A DNA stretch of 64,000 bases from Plantactinospora endophytica. GTDB lineage: Bacteria; Actinomycetota; Actinomycetes; Mycobacteriales; Micromonosporaceae. How positions within the stretch are numbered: position 1 is the stretch's first letter; the number at the start of each line of letters is the position of its first letter. The DNA is taken from positions 310,001-374,000 of the forward strand of contig NZ_BONW01000028.1 of the NCBI RefSeq assembly GCF_016862915.1. The letters are read 5' to 3'. The position numbers and the translations under genes are program-made. The notes under the pieces were generated by a model. It was given only the letters and a program-made list of their open reading frames with translations. It had not been told where the DNA came from and did not search any database. Of the stretch, positions 25,431 to 34,779 are shown piece after piece.

Positions 25431-25562
25431 CGATCCTCCGAATCAGGCAGCCGTCCCGCCCCATCATGCTGTGGCGCCCGCCCCGGCGGACAGCCGCGCC
25501 ACCCCGGCCAACCTGGTCGGCTGCCGAGGCGGGACGGGCGCCGGGTCGGTGCCGGATGGTTC

Positions 25563-25610
25563 TTGACACCGGTGACCTTGGCGACCATGCTCTTGCTAAA
25601 TCAGTTTAGC
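25563..25610 (+). promoter_or_regulatory. Promoter and operator of the second CUT1 importer
   Basis: TTGACA (25563-25568), 17-bp spacer, CATGCT (25586-25591), then the near-palindrome GCTAAATCAGTTTAGC (25595-25610) with perfect 6-bp arms over the start point. This is a classic repressor-blocked promoter. The 163-bp leader that follows (25611-25773) shows nothing else I can name. Confidence 0.65.
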
Positions 25611-25773
25611 GGCTTGTTTTGTTGATATTGGCGACGCCGGGCCGGGACACCAGCGGTTCCGGCGCCGCAGAAGGATCGCGCACGGAGTCGTTCCGCCGTC
25701 CTGCGGAGTCGACACGGGAGCCGCCGCGCCGTGCGCGGGCACCGGCGGGTGCGGTACGAGCAGGGAGCCATAG

Positions 25774-27138
25774 ATGTCCGGATATACAGCAAGACGGTTT
25801 TCGCGGCGTGGCATGATGCTGGTCGTGCCACTGACGGCTGCGGCGGTGGTGGCGACGGCGTGCAGCGCGCCCGGTGCGGACCAGCCGTCGTCGGGAGCCA
25901 CAAGTGGTTCGGTCAGTACCCAACTCGGCAGCGAGCAGATCACCCTGGAGATGTACGCCGAGACCGGCTTCCCGCTGGCGAAGGCGCTCACGGAGGAGTT
26001 CACCAAGCAGTACCCGAACGTGCGGTTCAACGTCCGGGAGGACCAGTTCACCGTCATCGTGGAGAACGCGCCCCGGGTACTCGCCTCGGACAGCGCGCCG
26101 GACATCATCCGGCTGCCCACCATGGTCGACCTGGTCAAGGACGGGCTGCTGAAGAACCTCGACCCCTACTTCACGGCGTACGGGTGGGAGAAGTTCCCGG
26201 CGTCGCAGCTTGTGCAGTTGCGGGTGGCCGAGGGCGGTCGGCCGCGCGGCAGCGGCTCGCTGTACGGGATGGGTCTCGGCTACAGCGTCACCGGCGTCTT
26301 CTACAACAAGCAACTGGCCCAGAAGGTCGGCATGACCCAGCCGCCGGCCACGGTCGCCGAGTTCGAGGAACTGTTGGCGAAGGCGAAGGCCGCCCAGGTG
26401 CAGCCGATCATGCAGTTCAACAAGAACACGGCGGGGATCAACTTCCCGCACCAGGCGTTGCAGAACCAGTTCGGCGACCCGGCCCAGATCGCCGACTGGA
26501 TCTTCCAGAAGCCGGGTGCCACGTTCGACACCCCGGCCGCGCTCAAGGCCACCCAGACGATCCAGCGGTGGGCCCAGGCCGGTTACTTCCCGAAGGACGC
26601 GAACGCGATCGACTACACCGCGATGAACGGCCAGTTCCAGCAGGGCGGCGGCCTGTTCATGTTCAACGGCGACTGGGAGTCGGCCAACCTGGACAAGGCC
26701 ATGGCGGGCAACGTCGGCTTCTTCCTCTTCCCGGGTGAGGCGCCCGGCGCCAAGCACGTGGCGATGTCCGCCCCGAACACGTTCGGCGTCGGCGCCAAGG
26801 CCAAGCACCCGGACGCGGCGGCGTTCTTCCTCAACTGGGTGCACACCAACGACAAGGCCCGGGAGATCTGTGTGAAGGTGGGTGGCTCCAGCCCGGGCGG
26901 CCCGCCGGACCTGACCCTGCCGCCGGTCACCGAGGGCACGGTGCTGGCCGAGACGCTCAGGGCCGCCGCGCAACTGGGCGCGGAGAACGGCGCGGTCGAC
27001 TTCACCGCCAACGCCACCGGTGCCATCTTCGCCTCTGCGATCACCCCGGAGATGCAGAAGCTCGTCGCCGGACAGCAGAACCCCGAGGGGTACGTGAAGG
27101 CGGTCCAGGCGGAGTACGAGAAGGAACTGTCCCGGTGA
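25774..27138 (+). CDS. CUT1 sugar importer, substrate-binding lipoprotein
   Basis: A 454-residue lipoprotein with the lipidated Cys at 30 (VATAC). RRFSRRGMM near the N-terminus resembles a twin-arginine signal, so Tat export is possible. Family 1 receptor features are PDIIRLPTMVDLVKDGLLKNLDPY, GVFYNKQLAQKVGM, FMFNGDWESANL and a hydrophobic pocket strand. It starts an operon under the LacI site. The sugar is unknown; the GH32-like enzyme under the same kind of operator suggests a fructose- or sucrose-type oligosaccharide, as an inference. Confidence 0.9.
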   Translation: MSGYTARRFSRRGMMLVVPLTAAAVVATACSAPGADQPSSGATSGSVSTQLGSEQITLEMYAETGFPLAKALTEEFTKQYPNVRFNVREDQFTVIVENAPRVLASDSAPDIIRLPTMVDLVKDGLLKNLDPYFTAYGWEKFPASQLVQLRVAEGGRPRGSGSLYGMGLGYSVTGVFYNKQLAQKVGMTQPPATVAEFEELLAKAKAAQVQPIMQFNKNTAGINFPHQALQNQFGDPAQIADWIFQKPGATFDTPAALKATQTIQRWAQAGYFPKDANAIDYTAMNGQFQQGGGLFMFNGDWESANLDKAMAGNVGFFLFPGEAPGAKHVAMSAPNTFGVGAKAKHPDAAAFFLNWVHTNDKAREICVKVGGSSPGGPPDLTLPPVTEGTVLAETLRAAAQLGAENGAVDFTANATGAIFASAITPEMQKLVAGQQNPEGYVKAVQAEYEKELSR

Positions 27139-28043
27139 TCCCACCCGCGGTGCGGGCCCGCCGAACCCGGTGGGCCCGCACGGCCCGGTGGAGCGGCTGG
27201 CTCTACGTGCTGCCAGCCCTGCTCTTCTACGCCGTGTTCGTGCTGCGCCCGCTCGCGCTGACCTTCCAGTACTCGCTCTACCACTGGAACGGCATCGGCG
27301 TGGCCCGCTGGGCCGGGTTGCAGAACTACGTCACGGTCTTCACCGACAGCGACCTGCTGAGGATCATCGGGAACGCGTTCGTCCTGATCGTCTTCTTCAG
27401 CTTCATTCCGGTGGGTCTCGGCCTGCTCGTCGCGACCGTGGTCCGACGGATCGCCGGCGGTCCGTTCGGCACCGTGGTGCGTACCGTGCTCTTCCTCCCG
27501 CAGGTCATCCCGCTCGTCGCGGCGGGCATCGCCTGGAGCTGGCTGCTCTCCTCCACGGGACTGGTCAACCAGGTGCTCCGGGGGGTCGGACTCGGCGGCC
27601 TGGCGCGGGCCTGGCTCGGCGAGTTCGACACCGCCCTTCCCGCCGTCGGCGTGATCGGCGCCTGGGTACTGCTCGGTCTCTGCACGATCCTGCTGGTCAC
27701 CGGGATGAGCAAGATCGATCCCGCGCTGTACGAGGCGGCCCGCATCGACGGTGCCGGCCCGGTCCGGGAGTTCCTCGCCGTGACCCTGCCCGGCCTGCGC
27801 CAGGAGATCGGCGTGTGTCTCACGGTCACCGTCATCGCCGCGCTGGCCAGCTTCGACATCGTCTACATCTCCACCGGCGGCGGCCCCGGTCTACAGACCA
27901 CCGTGCCCGGCCTGGAGATCTACCGCCTCGCGTTCGCCCAGCGCCAGGTCGGCCTCGCCTCCGCCCTCGGCGTGGTGCTGATGGCGCTGGTACTGCTCTG
28001 CGTCCTGCCGATCCAGCGACTCACCCGGGAGGACAGGGGATGA
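27135..28043 (+). CDS. CUT1 sugar importer, MalF-type permease
   Basis: A 302-residue permease with six predicted helices. LYVLPALLFYAVFVLRPLALTFQYSLYHWNG is the first helix and loop, and the EAA docking loop is YEAARIDGAGPVREFLAVTLPGL. GTG overlaps the receptor's TGA, so there is no hairpin here between receptor and permease, unlike the operon at 16272. No ATPase gene is present. Confidence 0.9.
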   Translation: MIPPAVRARRTRWARTARWSGWLYVLPALLFYAVFVLRPLALTFQYSLYHWNGIGVARWAGLQNYVTVFTDSDLLRIIGNAFVLIVFFSFIPVGLGLLVATVVRRIAGGPFGTVVRTVLFLPQVIPLVAAGIAWSWLLSSTGLVNQVLRGVGLGGLARAWLGEFDTALPAVGVIGAWVLLGLCTILLVTGMSKIDPALYEAARIDGAGPVREFLAVTLPGLRQEIGVCLTVTVIAALASFDIVYISTGGGPGLQTTVPGLEIYRLAFAQRQVGLASALGVVLMALVLLCVLPIQRLTREDRG

Positions 28044-28864
28044 AGCTGAGCCGCCGCGAACAGCTCACCGGCCGGCTGTTCCTCGTCGCCCTCGTCCTGG
28101 TGACGCTGCTGCCGTTCGTCAGCATGCTCTCCGCCGCGCTCCAGCCCCGCGGCTCCGTCCCCGCCGGCCTGGCCTGGCCGTCGGATCCGCAGTGGGGCAA
28201 CTTCGTCGACGCGTTCACCGTCGCCAACATGTCCGCGCTGCTCCGGTCCAGCCTGCTCATCGTCGCCGGCGTCGTACCCGTCTCGGTCCTCGTCGCCACC
28301 ATGGCCGGCTTCGGGCTCGGCCACCTGCGGGTACCCGGTGGCCGGTTCGTCTTCCTGCTCTTCCTGCTCGGCCTCACCCTTCCGTTCGAGGCCGTGATCA
28401 CGCCCATCTACTACCAGGTACGCGATCTCGGCCTGCTGAACACCCGGTGGGCGATCATCCTGCCGCTGATCGGCCTGTACATGCCGTTCGCCGTCTTCTG
28501 GATGCGCGCCCACTTCGTCAACGTGCCCCAGGAGATCGCCGATGCCGCCCGCGTCGACGGCAGCACCACCTGGCAGCTCTTCTGGCGGGTCCAGGTGCCG
28601 CTCGCCCGGCCGGCGATCGCGTCGCTGACGATTCTGCTGTTCCTCTGGACCTGGAACCAGTTCCTGCTCGCCATCGTGCTCGTCGACGATCCCGGCAAAC
28701 GTACGATGGCCGGCGCGCTCGGTGCCTTCCAGGGCCAGTGGGGCACCGACCAGGTACTGCTCTGTGCCGGTTCGCTGCTCATCCTCACGCCGGTCCTGGT
28801 GGTGTTCCTCGTCTTCCAGCGCCACTTCATCAAGGCCCTGCTCCAGGGCTCCGTGAAGGGATAG
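28040..28864 (+). CDS. CUT1 sugar importer, MalG-type permease
   Basis: A 274-residue permease. LLPFVSMLSAALQPRGSVP at the N-terminus, DAARVDGSTTWQLFWRVQVPLARP as EAA loop, and the C-terminus FQRHFIKALLQGSVKG complete a MalG-type subunit. ATG overlaps the upstream TGA (ATGA). Two hairpins follow directly, marking the end of the operon. Confidence 0.9.
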   Translation: MKLSRREQLTGRLFLVALVLVTLLPFVSMLSAALQPRGSVPAGLAWPSDPQWGNFVDAFTVANMSALLRSSLLIVAGVVPVSVLVATMAGFGLGHLRVPGGRFVFLLFLLGLTLPFEAVITPIYYQVRDLGLLNTRWAIILPLIGLYMPFAVFWMRAHFVNVPQEIADAARVDGSTTWQLFWRVQVPLARPAIASLTILLFLWTWNQFLLAIVLVDDPGKRTMAGALGAFQGQWGTDQVLLCAGSLLILTPVLVVFLVFQRHFIKALLQGSVKG

Positions 28865-28901
28865 CGCGCGGGCGCGGTCGGCCCGGACGACGCGCCGAGT
28901 C

Positions 28902-28965
28902 GCGGCGGCCGACCGGCACGGCGATCGGCCGCCGCTGTTGCCCCGACCCGGGCTCCGGGTCGGGG
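28902..28965 (+). terminator. Double hairpin terminator
   Basis: GCGGCGGCCGA (28902-28912) pairs with 28925-28935, and CCCCGACCCG (28941-28950) pairs with CGGGTCGGGG (28956-28965) around a 5-nt loop. Both stems are perfect and lie 38-100 bp after the permease stop. The rest of the gap up to 29043 shows nothing clear. Confidence 0.75.
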
Positions 28966-29043
28966 CCGGACGCTCGTTGGGGCTCCGCGCTGGGATTGGG
29001 CTCTACTATCTCAGCCGCCGCCGGCCGCCGGTACGACCAGCCA

Positions 29044-29084
29044 TTGACATGAGTCGTTTGACGTATGACGATGTGAGCGCTAAC
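29044..29084 (+). promoter_or_regulatory. Promoter and LacI-type operator of the RICIN-feruloyl esterase gene
   Basis: TTGACA (29044-29049) with GACGAT (29067-29072) 17 bp later; ATGTGAGCGCTAAC (29071-29084) overlaps the -10. The operator shares GATGTGAGCGCT with 39132-39143 in front of the GH10 xylanase. A 229-bp leader follows to the ATG at 29314. ACGTATGA (29061-29068) may be a second regulator's half-site. Confidence 0.55.
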
Positions 29085-29313
29085 TTTTCATCGCGGGTCA
29101 GCAGGCTGCCGGGAGCCCTGACGCGCCCGGCGCGACACGCGCGGCCTCGCCACGACCGTTCGGCCACGGCACCGCCGGCGCTCCGTCGCGGTGGGCACGT
29201 CGACGCCCGGACCAATCCACCGTGCCCTCGCCACCACCACCGGAGCGCGGCACACATCCCCGGGCGCACGCGTCCGTTCTGCCCGTGTGCGACCCCGATC
29301 GAAGGAGCGGATC

Positions 29314-30696
29314 ATGAAGGCCACCGGTGAGGCTCGTCCCGCCTCAGCTCGGAGACGTCGCTGGCGGTCGGGGCTGGCCGTCGCGACGGCGTCGGTCGTC
29401 GCGGCCGGCACGCTCGTCGCGGTGAACGCCGCGCCCGCCTCGGCGGCCACTGTGGACACCGCCGCCTGGTACGTCCTGGTGAACCGGAACAGCGGCAAGG
29501 CGTTGGACCTGTACGCCTCGGCGACCAACGACGGCGCGCGGATCAGCCAGTGGACGCGGAACAACGGCGCGAACCAGCAGTGGCAGTTCGTGGACTCGGG
29601 GGGCGGCTACTACCGGCTGAAGTCCCGGCACTCCGGCAAGGTCCTCGACGTGCACAACTGGTCGACCGCCGACGGCGGTGCGATCGTGCAGTGGTCTGAC
29701 CTCAACGCGACGAACCAGCAGTTCCGGCTGGCCGACTCCGACGGAGGGTACGTCCGGCTGGTCAGCCGGCACAGCGGAAAGGTCGTCGAGGTGCAGGGCG
29801 CCTCCTCGGCGGACGGCGGAAACATCGTGCAGTACGCCGACTGGAACGGCGCGAACCAGCAGTGGCAGCTCGCCCGCGTCGACGGCGGCAATCCGCCGAC
29901 GGGGGGCAGCGGCTGCGGCAGGGCCCCGACGCTGTCGAGCGGCACGCACACGATCCAGAGCAACGGGAAGAGCCGTTCCTTCATCCTGCGGATGCCGGCC
30001 AACTACAACAACGGCAACCCGTACCGGTTGATTTTCGCTTTCCACTGGCGGGGCGGCACCATGCAGGAGATCTCCTCGGGCGGCACCAGTGGGGCGGCCT
30101 GGTCCTACTACGGCCAGCAGGAGCAGTCGAACAACTCGGCGATCCTGGTCGCGCCACAGGGGCTGGGCAACGGCTGGGGCAATTCCGGCGGCGAGGACGT
30201 GACCTTCGTCGACGACATGCTCCGACGGATCGAGAGCGACCTCTGCGTCAACCCGAGGCAGCGTTTCGCGCTCGGCTTCAGCTGGGGCGGCGGCATGAGC
30301 TACGCCCTCGCCTGCGCCCGGGCGAGCGTGTTCCGGGCCGTCGCGGTCATCGCCGGGGCACAGATCAGCGGGTGTAGCGGCGGTACCCAGCCGATCGCGT
30401 ACTTCGGGCTGCACGGCATCTCGGACAACGTCCTGAACATCTCCCAGGGGCGGTCGCTGCGGGACACCTTCGTCCGGAACAACGGCTGCGCCGCCCAGAA
30501 CCCACCGGAGCCGGCGGCGGGCAGTCGGACGCACGTCACCACCGCGTACTCGGGCTGCCGGTCCGGCTACCCGGTGCAGTGGGCGGCGTTCGACAACGGT
30601 CACATGCCCGGCCCGGTGGAGGGGAGCTACGCCGAGAGCGGCATCACCACCTGGACCAAGGGGGAGATCTGGCGGTTCTTCGCGCAGTTCTCGTGA
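29314..30696 (+). CDS. Secreted feruloyl-esterase-like protein with N-terminal RICIN module
   Basis: A 460-residue protein. The signal peptide (about 1-44, ending ASA) is followed by a RICIN/CBM13 module (about 51-190) with three QQW/QQF repeats. A Gly/Pro linker leads to a feruloyl esterase/PHB-depolymerase-type hydrolase (about 200-460). Ser323 is in GFSWGG, Asp371 in HGISDNVL and His430 in FDNGHMPGP. Several Cys pairs (201, 311, 354, 392, 415) suggest disulfides. Such enzymes free ferulate or coumarate from arabinoxylan. ATG 29314 has GAAGGAG upstream. The RICIN module is roughly 80 percent identical to the C-terminal module of the GH10 xylanase at 39239. Confidence 0.87.
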   Translation: MKATGEARPASARRRRWRSGLAVATASVVAAGTLVAVNAAPASAATVDTAAWYVLVNRNSGKALDLYASATNDGARISQWTRNNGANQQWQFVDSGGGYYRLKSRHSGKVLDVHNWSTADGGAIVQWSDLNATNQQFRLADSDGGYVRLVSRHSGKVVEVQGASSADGGNIVQYADWNGANQQWQLARVDGGNPPTGGSGCGRAPTLSSGTHTIQSNGKSRSFILRMPANYNNGNPYRLIFAFHWRGGTMQEISSGGTSGAAWSYYGQQEQSNNSAILVAPQGLGNGWGNSGGEDVTFVDDMLRRIESDLCVNPRQRFALGFSWGGGMSYALACARASVFRAVAVIAGAQISGCSGGTQPIAYFGLHGISDNVLNISQGRSLRDTFVRNNGCAAQNPPEPAAGSRTHVTTAYSGCRSGYPVQWAAFDNGHMPGPVEGSYAESGITTWTKGEIWRFFAQFS

Positions 30697-30724
30697 CAGG
30701 TGTCGGAGACCGGACGGGTGGGTT

Positions 30725-30761
30725 CGCGGCGAGCAGGGGTGCCGGCACCGCTGTGGCCGCG
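30725..30761. terminator. Imperfect hairpin between convergent esterase and GntR genes
   Basis: CGCGGC (30725-30730) pairs with GCCGCG (30756-30761). Inside it, CAG/CTG and the palindrome GGTGCCGGCACC continue the stem with few mismatches. It probably ends transcription from both sides. Confidence 0.55.
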
Positions 30762-30779
30762 AGCCCGCCGGGCCGGCGA

Positions 30780-31526
30780 TCAGCGTTGGAGTCGGCTGGG
30801 GCTGCCCGGTCCGCTGCGGCGGACGAGCCACGCCTCGGTGATGTGGGTGAACATCGCCTCGGCGGCGCCGTCCGGGTCGTGGGCGGCGATGCGCTCGTAG
30901 ATGCGTCGGTGTCCACGGTTGGACGCCTCGCACAGGGAACGTTCGGTCCGGCCCATGTACCGGGCGGTGTTGACCACCTGGCTCTCCAGCGCGCGTACGA
31001 CACCACGGGCGATGCGGTTGCCGGACGCCTGCATGATCGTGTCGTGGAAGGCGCGATCGTGCTCGTGGTAGGTGACGTGGTCGGCCACGACCTCGTCCAT
31101 CCGCTGCACCAGAGCGTGCAACCGCTCGATGGTCTCCTGGTCGGCCAGCCGGGCGGCGACGTTCGCCATGTCGGACTCCAGCACCCGCCGGGTGACCACG
31201 AGGTCGTCGAGGATGGCGAGGCTGTCGTCCTCGGCGATGGTGGCCGCGAGCACGAGTTCGTCGAGCATGTCCCACGACGACGGCGGGGTGACCATGGTGC
31301 CGGCGCCCTGGCGGACCTGCACCAGCCCCTTCTCCTGAAGGATCTTGACCGCTTCCCGGACGACGGTCCGGCTCACCGAGAAGGTTTCGCAGAGCACCGG
31401 CTCGGGCGGCAGTGAGGTCCCGGACGGGTGCGTCCCCCGGACGATGCGCTCCACCAGCTCGGCGGTGACCGCCCGGGCGAGGTTGGCCGGTCGTCGTGTC
31501 CAGGCCGGGGACACTGGAGCATTCAA
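30780..31526 (-). CDS. GntR-family regulator, FadR/FCD type
   Basis: A 248-residue protein. The winged helix (about 12-75) includes LARAVTAELVERIVRGTHPSGTSLPPEP, SVSRTVVREAVKILQEKGLVQVRQGAGTMV. The FCD effector domain (about 95-235) has HEHDRAFHDTIMQASGN, whose Asp/His are typical metal or ligand contacts. No ATG or GTG fits; TTG 31524-31526 lies 5 nt after a perfect AGGAGG, so it is taken as the start. It is divergent from a CUT1 importer with a sugar-acid-type enolase protein. FCD regulators in such positions usually respond to sugar acids. Identical operator sequences lie at 31625 and 36213. Confidence 0.85.
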   Translation of the reverse strand: MNAPVSPAWTRRPANLARAVTAELVERIVRGTHPSGTSLPPEPVLCETFSVSRTVVREAVKILQEKGLVQVRQGAGTMVTPPSSWDMLDELVLAATIAEDDSLAILDDLVVTRRVLESDMANVAARLADQETIERLHALVQRMDEVVADHVTYHEHDRAFHDTIMQASGNRIARGVVRALESQVVNTARYMGRTERSLCEASNRGHRRIYERIAAHDPDGAAEAMFTHITEAWLVRRSGPGSPSRLQR

Positions 31527-31624
31527 GGCGGCCTCCTGCGACGGCGTCGTTATCCCCTTCGGGTGGCCCACCGCGCCGGTAGCCCGGTGTCCGTGATCAG
31601 TGTACGACCGACCGTTGACGCTAG

Positions 31625-31653
31625 ACATCATACGAGTTACGTTTCCGCGTAAC
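31625..31653. promoter_or_regulatory. GntR-type operator upstream of the third CUT1 importer
   Basis: CATCATACGAGTTACGT (31626-31642) recurs in inverse orientation at 36213-36229 with one change. It overlaps an inverted repeat GTTACG (31636-31641)/CGTAAC (31648-31653). The site lies between the GntR gene and the divergent receptor gene. Confidence 0.65.
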
Positions 31654-31706
31654 GATGACACCTCACGGTCGGGCCACCGGCCACCCCACGTTCGAAGGTG
31701 ACAGCG

Positions 31707-32972
31707 ATGAAACAGCGAGCAATGTGGTCGGCGGTCCTCGTTGCGGGACTGGCGCTGGCGGGCTGCGGAAGTGCCACCGGGTCGGACTCGTCGCCGAGCG
31801 GGTCGGAGGGCAAGCTGGTGGTGTGGGACTGGAAGTCCGGCGAGGCTTCCGCCGCACCCTACCTGGAGAAGGCGAAGGCGGACTTCGCGAAGAAGCATCC
31901 GGACGTGACGGTCGAGTTCGTCGCGCAGCCCTTCGACCAGTACTACACGCTGCTCGGTGCGGCGATCCAGTCCGGCAAGGGCCCGGACGTCATGCTGTTC
32001 AACGGCGGCGGTCAGATCCGCGACCGGGTCGACGCGTTGGTGCCGCTGGACGAGTACGTGGCCGAGGACAGGCAGCGGTTGGCCGGCTGGGACGCGTTCA
32101 CCAAGGAAGGCAAGGTCTACGCGAGCCCGGTGACCCTGCAGGGCCACCCCATCTACTACAACAAGGCGATCTACGAGAAGGCCGGGCTCGATCCGGCCGG
32201 CCCGGCCACGACGTGGAGCAAACTCCTCGCCGACTGCGCCGCGATCGCCAAGGTCGGCGCGAAGTGCTTCGCCCTCGGCAACAAGGAGGGTGCCGGCATC
32301 CAGTTCTGGCTCTCGGGCCTGGCATCGGGCGTGCTCACCGCCACGGAGTACGACGACTGGATCGCCGGCAGGCGGGACTGGACCTCGCCCAACGTCAAGC
32401 GGATCTTCCAGCTCTGGAAGGAGGCCGGCGACGCGGGCCTGAACAACGAGGGCGCGAACTCGACCGCGATGTTCAACGACTCCTTCGCGCTCTTCCAGTC
32501 CGGTAAGGCCGCCCACGTCATCGGGCTGATGTCGGACGTGGGGCACTGGAAGGACTTCGGCGAGTTCCTCACGCCGGACAAGCTCGGCGTGATGGACGCC
32601 CCGGTCGTCACCGCCGGCACCACCCCGAGCCTCCCGTACGACGGCGGGATCGGTTACGGGGTCGCCAGGTGGACGAAGGACCCGAAGGTGGCGGCCGACC
32701 TGGTGCGGGCGCTGACCTCGACCGACGCGTTGAAGGCCTTCTACGCCGACGCCGGCGCGATCGCCGCCGACACCACGGTCGACGTGTCGCAGGGCGGCCC
32801 GGCCGTCGCCGCGATCGTCTCCGAGATCAAGGGCGGGAAACCCGCCCTGCACGTGGCGCTCTCCTCGAAGACCCTGGACCTGATGGGTCGGCTCTCCCAA
32901 CAGTTGCTCGGCGGCTCGATCACCGTCGACGAGGTGGTGAAGCAGTTGGCCGCTTCCGACCGAGCGGGCTGA
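31707..32972 (+). CDS. CUT1 sugar importer, substrate-binding lipoprotein
   Basis: A 421-residue lipoprotein with lipidated Cys20 (LALAGC). Receptor features are LVVWDWKSGEASAAPYLEKAKADFAKKHPDVTVEF, GKGPDVMLFNGG, GHPIYYNKAIYEKAGLDP and FQSGKAAHVIGLMSD. ATG 31707 follows GAAGGTGA; an upstream GTG would sit inside that ribosome-binding site. It starts an operon of two permeases and an enolase-superfamily protein. The GntR/FCD regulator suggests an acidic sugar, for example a uronate-containing xylan fragment, which is inference. Confidence 0.9.
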   Translation: MKQRAMWSAVLVAGLALAGCGSATGSDSSPSGSEGKLVVWDWKSGEASAAPYLEKAKADFAKKHPDVTVEFVAQPFDQYYTLLGAAIQSGKGPDVMLFNGGGQIRDRVDALVPLDEYVAEDRQRLAGWDAFTKEGKVYASPVTLQGHPIYYNKAIYEKAGLDPAGPATTWSKLLADCAAIAKVGAKCFALGNKEGAGIQFWLSGLASGVLTATEYDDWIAGRRDWTSPNVKRIFQLWKEAGDAGLNNEGANSTAMFNDSFALFQSGKAAHVIGLMSDVGHWKDFGEFLTPDKLGVMDAPVVTAGTTPSLPYDGGIGYGVARWTKDPKVAADLVRALTSTDALKAFYADAGAIAADTTVDVSQGGPAVAAIVSEIKGGKPALHVALSSKTLDLMGRLSQQLLGGSITVDEVVKQLAASDRAG

Positions 32973-32976
32973 GCCC

Positions 32977-33951
32977 GTGCCGATCGGAGAGGTACAGCCG
33001 TCGGTCCGTCCGGCCCGGGTCGGACGGACCGACGGGGCGGCCGGGGCCGCCACCCGCCGTGGCGTGGCCCGTTCCCGGCGCGGCCGTGGCATGCGGTCCG
33101 AGCGCCTCGCCCCCTACGTCCTGCTGGCGCCGGCCGTCCTGATCATCGTGCTGCTGCGGCTCTACCCGTTGCTGCTCGGCGTCAACTTCTCCTTCACCGG
33201 CGACGGCGAGCGGAACGGGGTGGCGGTCGGTCTCGACAACTACCTGGAACTCCTCCGGGACCCGCTGTTCCGCACGGCGCTGGGCAACGTGGGACTGCTG
33301 GTACTGCTGCTTCCGGTGGCGGTGGCGATCCCCGGGCTGCTGGCGACGTTCATCTACCTCCGGGTGCCCGGCCACCGGCTCTACCGCAGCGTCTACTTCT
33401 TCCCGGCGGTGCTCTCCCCGGTCATCGTCGGCGCGATCTTCAACCTCCTGCTCGCCTTCGACGGCCCGGTCAACGCCGTCCTCGGATCGGTCGGCGTCGG
33501 TGCCGTGGACTGGCTCGGGGACCCGGACGTCGCGATGTTCGTCGTGGTCGGCGTGCACGTCTGGGCGACCTTCGGGATGGGCCTGGTGGTGTTCCTCGCC
33601 GGTTTCGCCACCCTGGACTCCGCGCTCCTGGACGCGGCCCGGGTGGACGGGGCGTCGCTGCCCCAGGTCATCTGGCACGTGATCGTCCCGGGCCTGTCGC
33701 GCACCATCCAGTTCGTCTTCGTGACCACGATGATCGGAATGCTGACCTCGATGTTCGGTCTGCTCTACGTCATGACCAGCGGTGGTCCGGAGGGGTCGAC
33801 GTACCTGCCGGAGTACTACATCTGGATCCAGCAGGGACAGATGAACCGGCCGGCCCTCGCGTCGGCCGCCTCGACGGTGCTCTTCGTGATCATGCTCGTC
33901 GTGGGGCTGCTCCAGATCAAGCTGCTCAAGCGGGCGGCGAGGGAGGTCTGA
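32977..33951 (+). CDS. CUT1 sugar importer, MalF-type permease
   Basis: A 324-residue permease. About 40 basic residues precede the first helix (PYVLLAPAVLIIVLLRLYPLLLGVNFSF), longer than usual, so an internal start at the ATG near residue 39 is possible. The EAA loop is LDAARVDGASLPQVIWHVIVPGL. Six helices are predicted. It overlaps the next gene by one base. Confidence 0.88.
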   Translation: MPIGEVQPSVRPARVGRTDGAAGAATRRGVARSRRGRGMRSERLAPYVLLAPAVLIIVLLRLYPLLLGVNFSFTGDGERNGVAVGLDNYLELLRDPLFRTALGNVGLLVLLLPVAVAIPGLLATFIYLRVPGHRLYRSVYFFPAVLSPVIVGAIFNLLLAFDGPVNAVLGSVGVGAVDWLGDPDVAMFVVVGVHVWATFGMGLVVFLAGFATLDSALLDAARVDGASLPQVIWHVIVPGLSRTIQFVFVTTMIGMLTSMFGLLYVMTSGGPEGSTYLPEYYIWIQQGQMNRPALASAASTVLFVIMLVVGLLQIKLLKRAAREV

Positions 33952-34778
33952 TGTCCCGCATCCGTCCGGGCCGGTGGCTGGTCGCCATCCCGATGGCGCT
34001 GCTCGCGCTGGCGACGGTCTACCCCCTGCTGTTCACCGCCAACGTCGCGATGAAGACCCGGCGCGACTACATCCTCGACCGGTTCTCCCTGACCGACGCG
34101 CTGCGCTGGGAGAACATCAGCACCGCGTGGACCAGCGTCGGCATGGGCCGGTACTTCGTTAACTCCCTGCTCGTGGTGACCGTCTCGGTGGGTCTGCTGC
34201 TGCTGTTCGGGTCGATGGCCGGCTTCGCCCTGAGCCAACTGCGGTTCCGTGGTTCGACGGCGATCTTCCTGGGCTGCCTCGCGGGCCTGTTCGTCCCGTT
34301 CCAGGTGATCATGGTGCCGCTCGCGCGGATCATGGCGGACACCGGCCTCGTCGACACGTACCCCGGGCTGGTCCTCGTCTACGTGGCCCAGTTCCTGCCC
34401 TTCACCGTCTTCCTCATGACGAGCTACTACAGAACCATCCCGCCGGAGATCGTCGACGCGGCCAGGATCGACGGCAACAGCGTGTACGGCGTGTACCGCC
34501 GGATCATGCTGCCCCTGGGCATCCCTGCGCTGCTCTCGGTCGGCATCCTCAACGCCCTGTTCTGCTGGAACGACGTCCTCATGTCGCTGGTGATGATGCC
34601 CTCGGCCGAGCACCGGACGCTCATGGTCGGCGTCACCTCGTTGCGCGGGCAGTACTCCGACGACATCCCCACCTTCGCCTCCGGAGTGCTGATCGCCGCG
34701 ATACCGGTGCTGGTGGTCTACCTGTTCCTCCAGCGCCAGATCGCCGACGGCGTCGCCGCCGGTGCCACGAAGGGCTGA
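33951..34778 (+). CDS. CUT1 sugar importer, MalG-type permease
   Basis: A 275-residue permease. TVYPLLFTANVAMKTRRDYI is the MalG N-terminal helix, the EAA loop is VDAARIDGNSVYGVYRRIMLPLGIP, and the C-terminus is QRQIADGVAAGATKG. ATG shares one base with the preceding TGA. Two bases after its stop the enolase-superfamily gene begins, so they are co-translated. Confidence 0.9.
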   Translation: MSRIRPGRWLVAIPMALLALATVYPLLFTANVAMKTRRDYILDRFSLTDALRWENISTAWTSVGMGRYFVNSLLVVTVSVGLLLLFGSMAGFALSQLRFRGSTAIFLGCLAGLFVPFQVIMVPLARIMADTGLVDTYPGLVLVYVAQFLPFTVFLMTSYYRTIPPEIVDAARIDGNSVYGVYRRIMLPLGIPALLSVGILNALFCWNDVLMSLVMMPSAEHRTLMVGVTSLRGQYSDDIPTFASGVLIAAIPVLVVYLFLQRQIADGVAAGATKG

Positions 34779-34779
34779 C

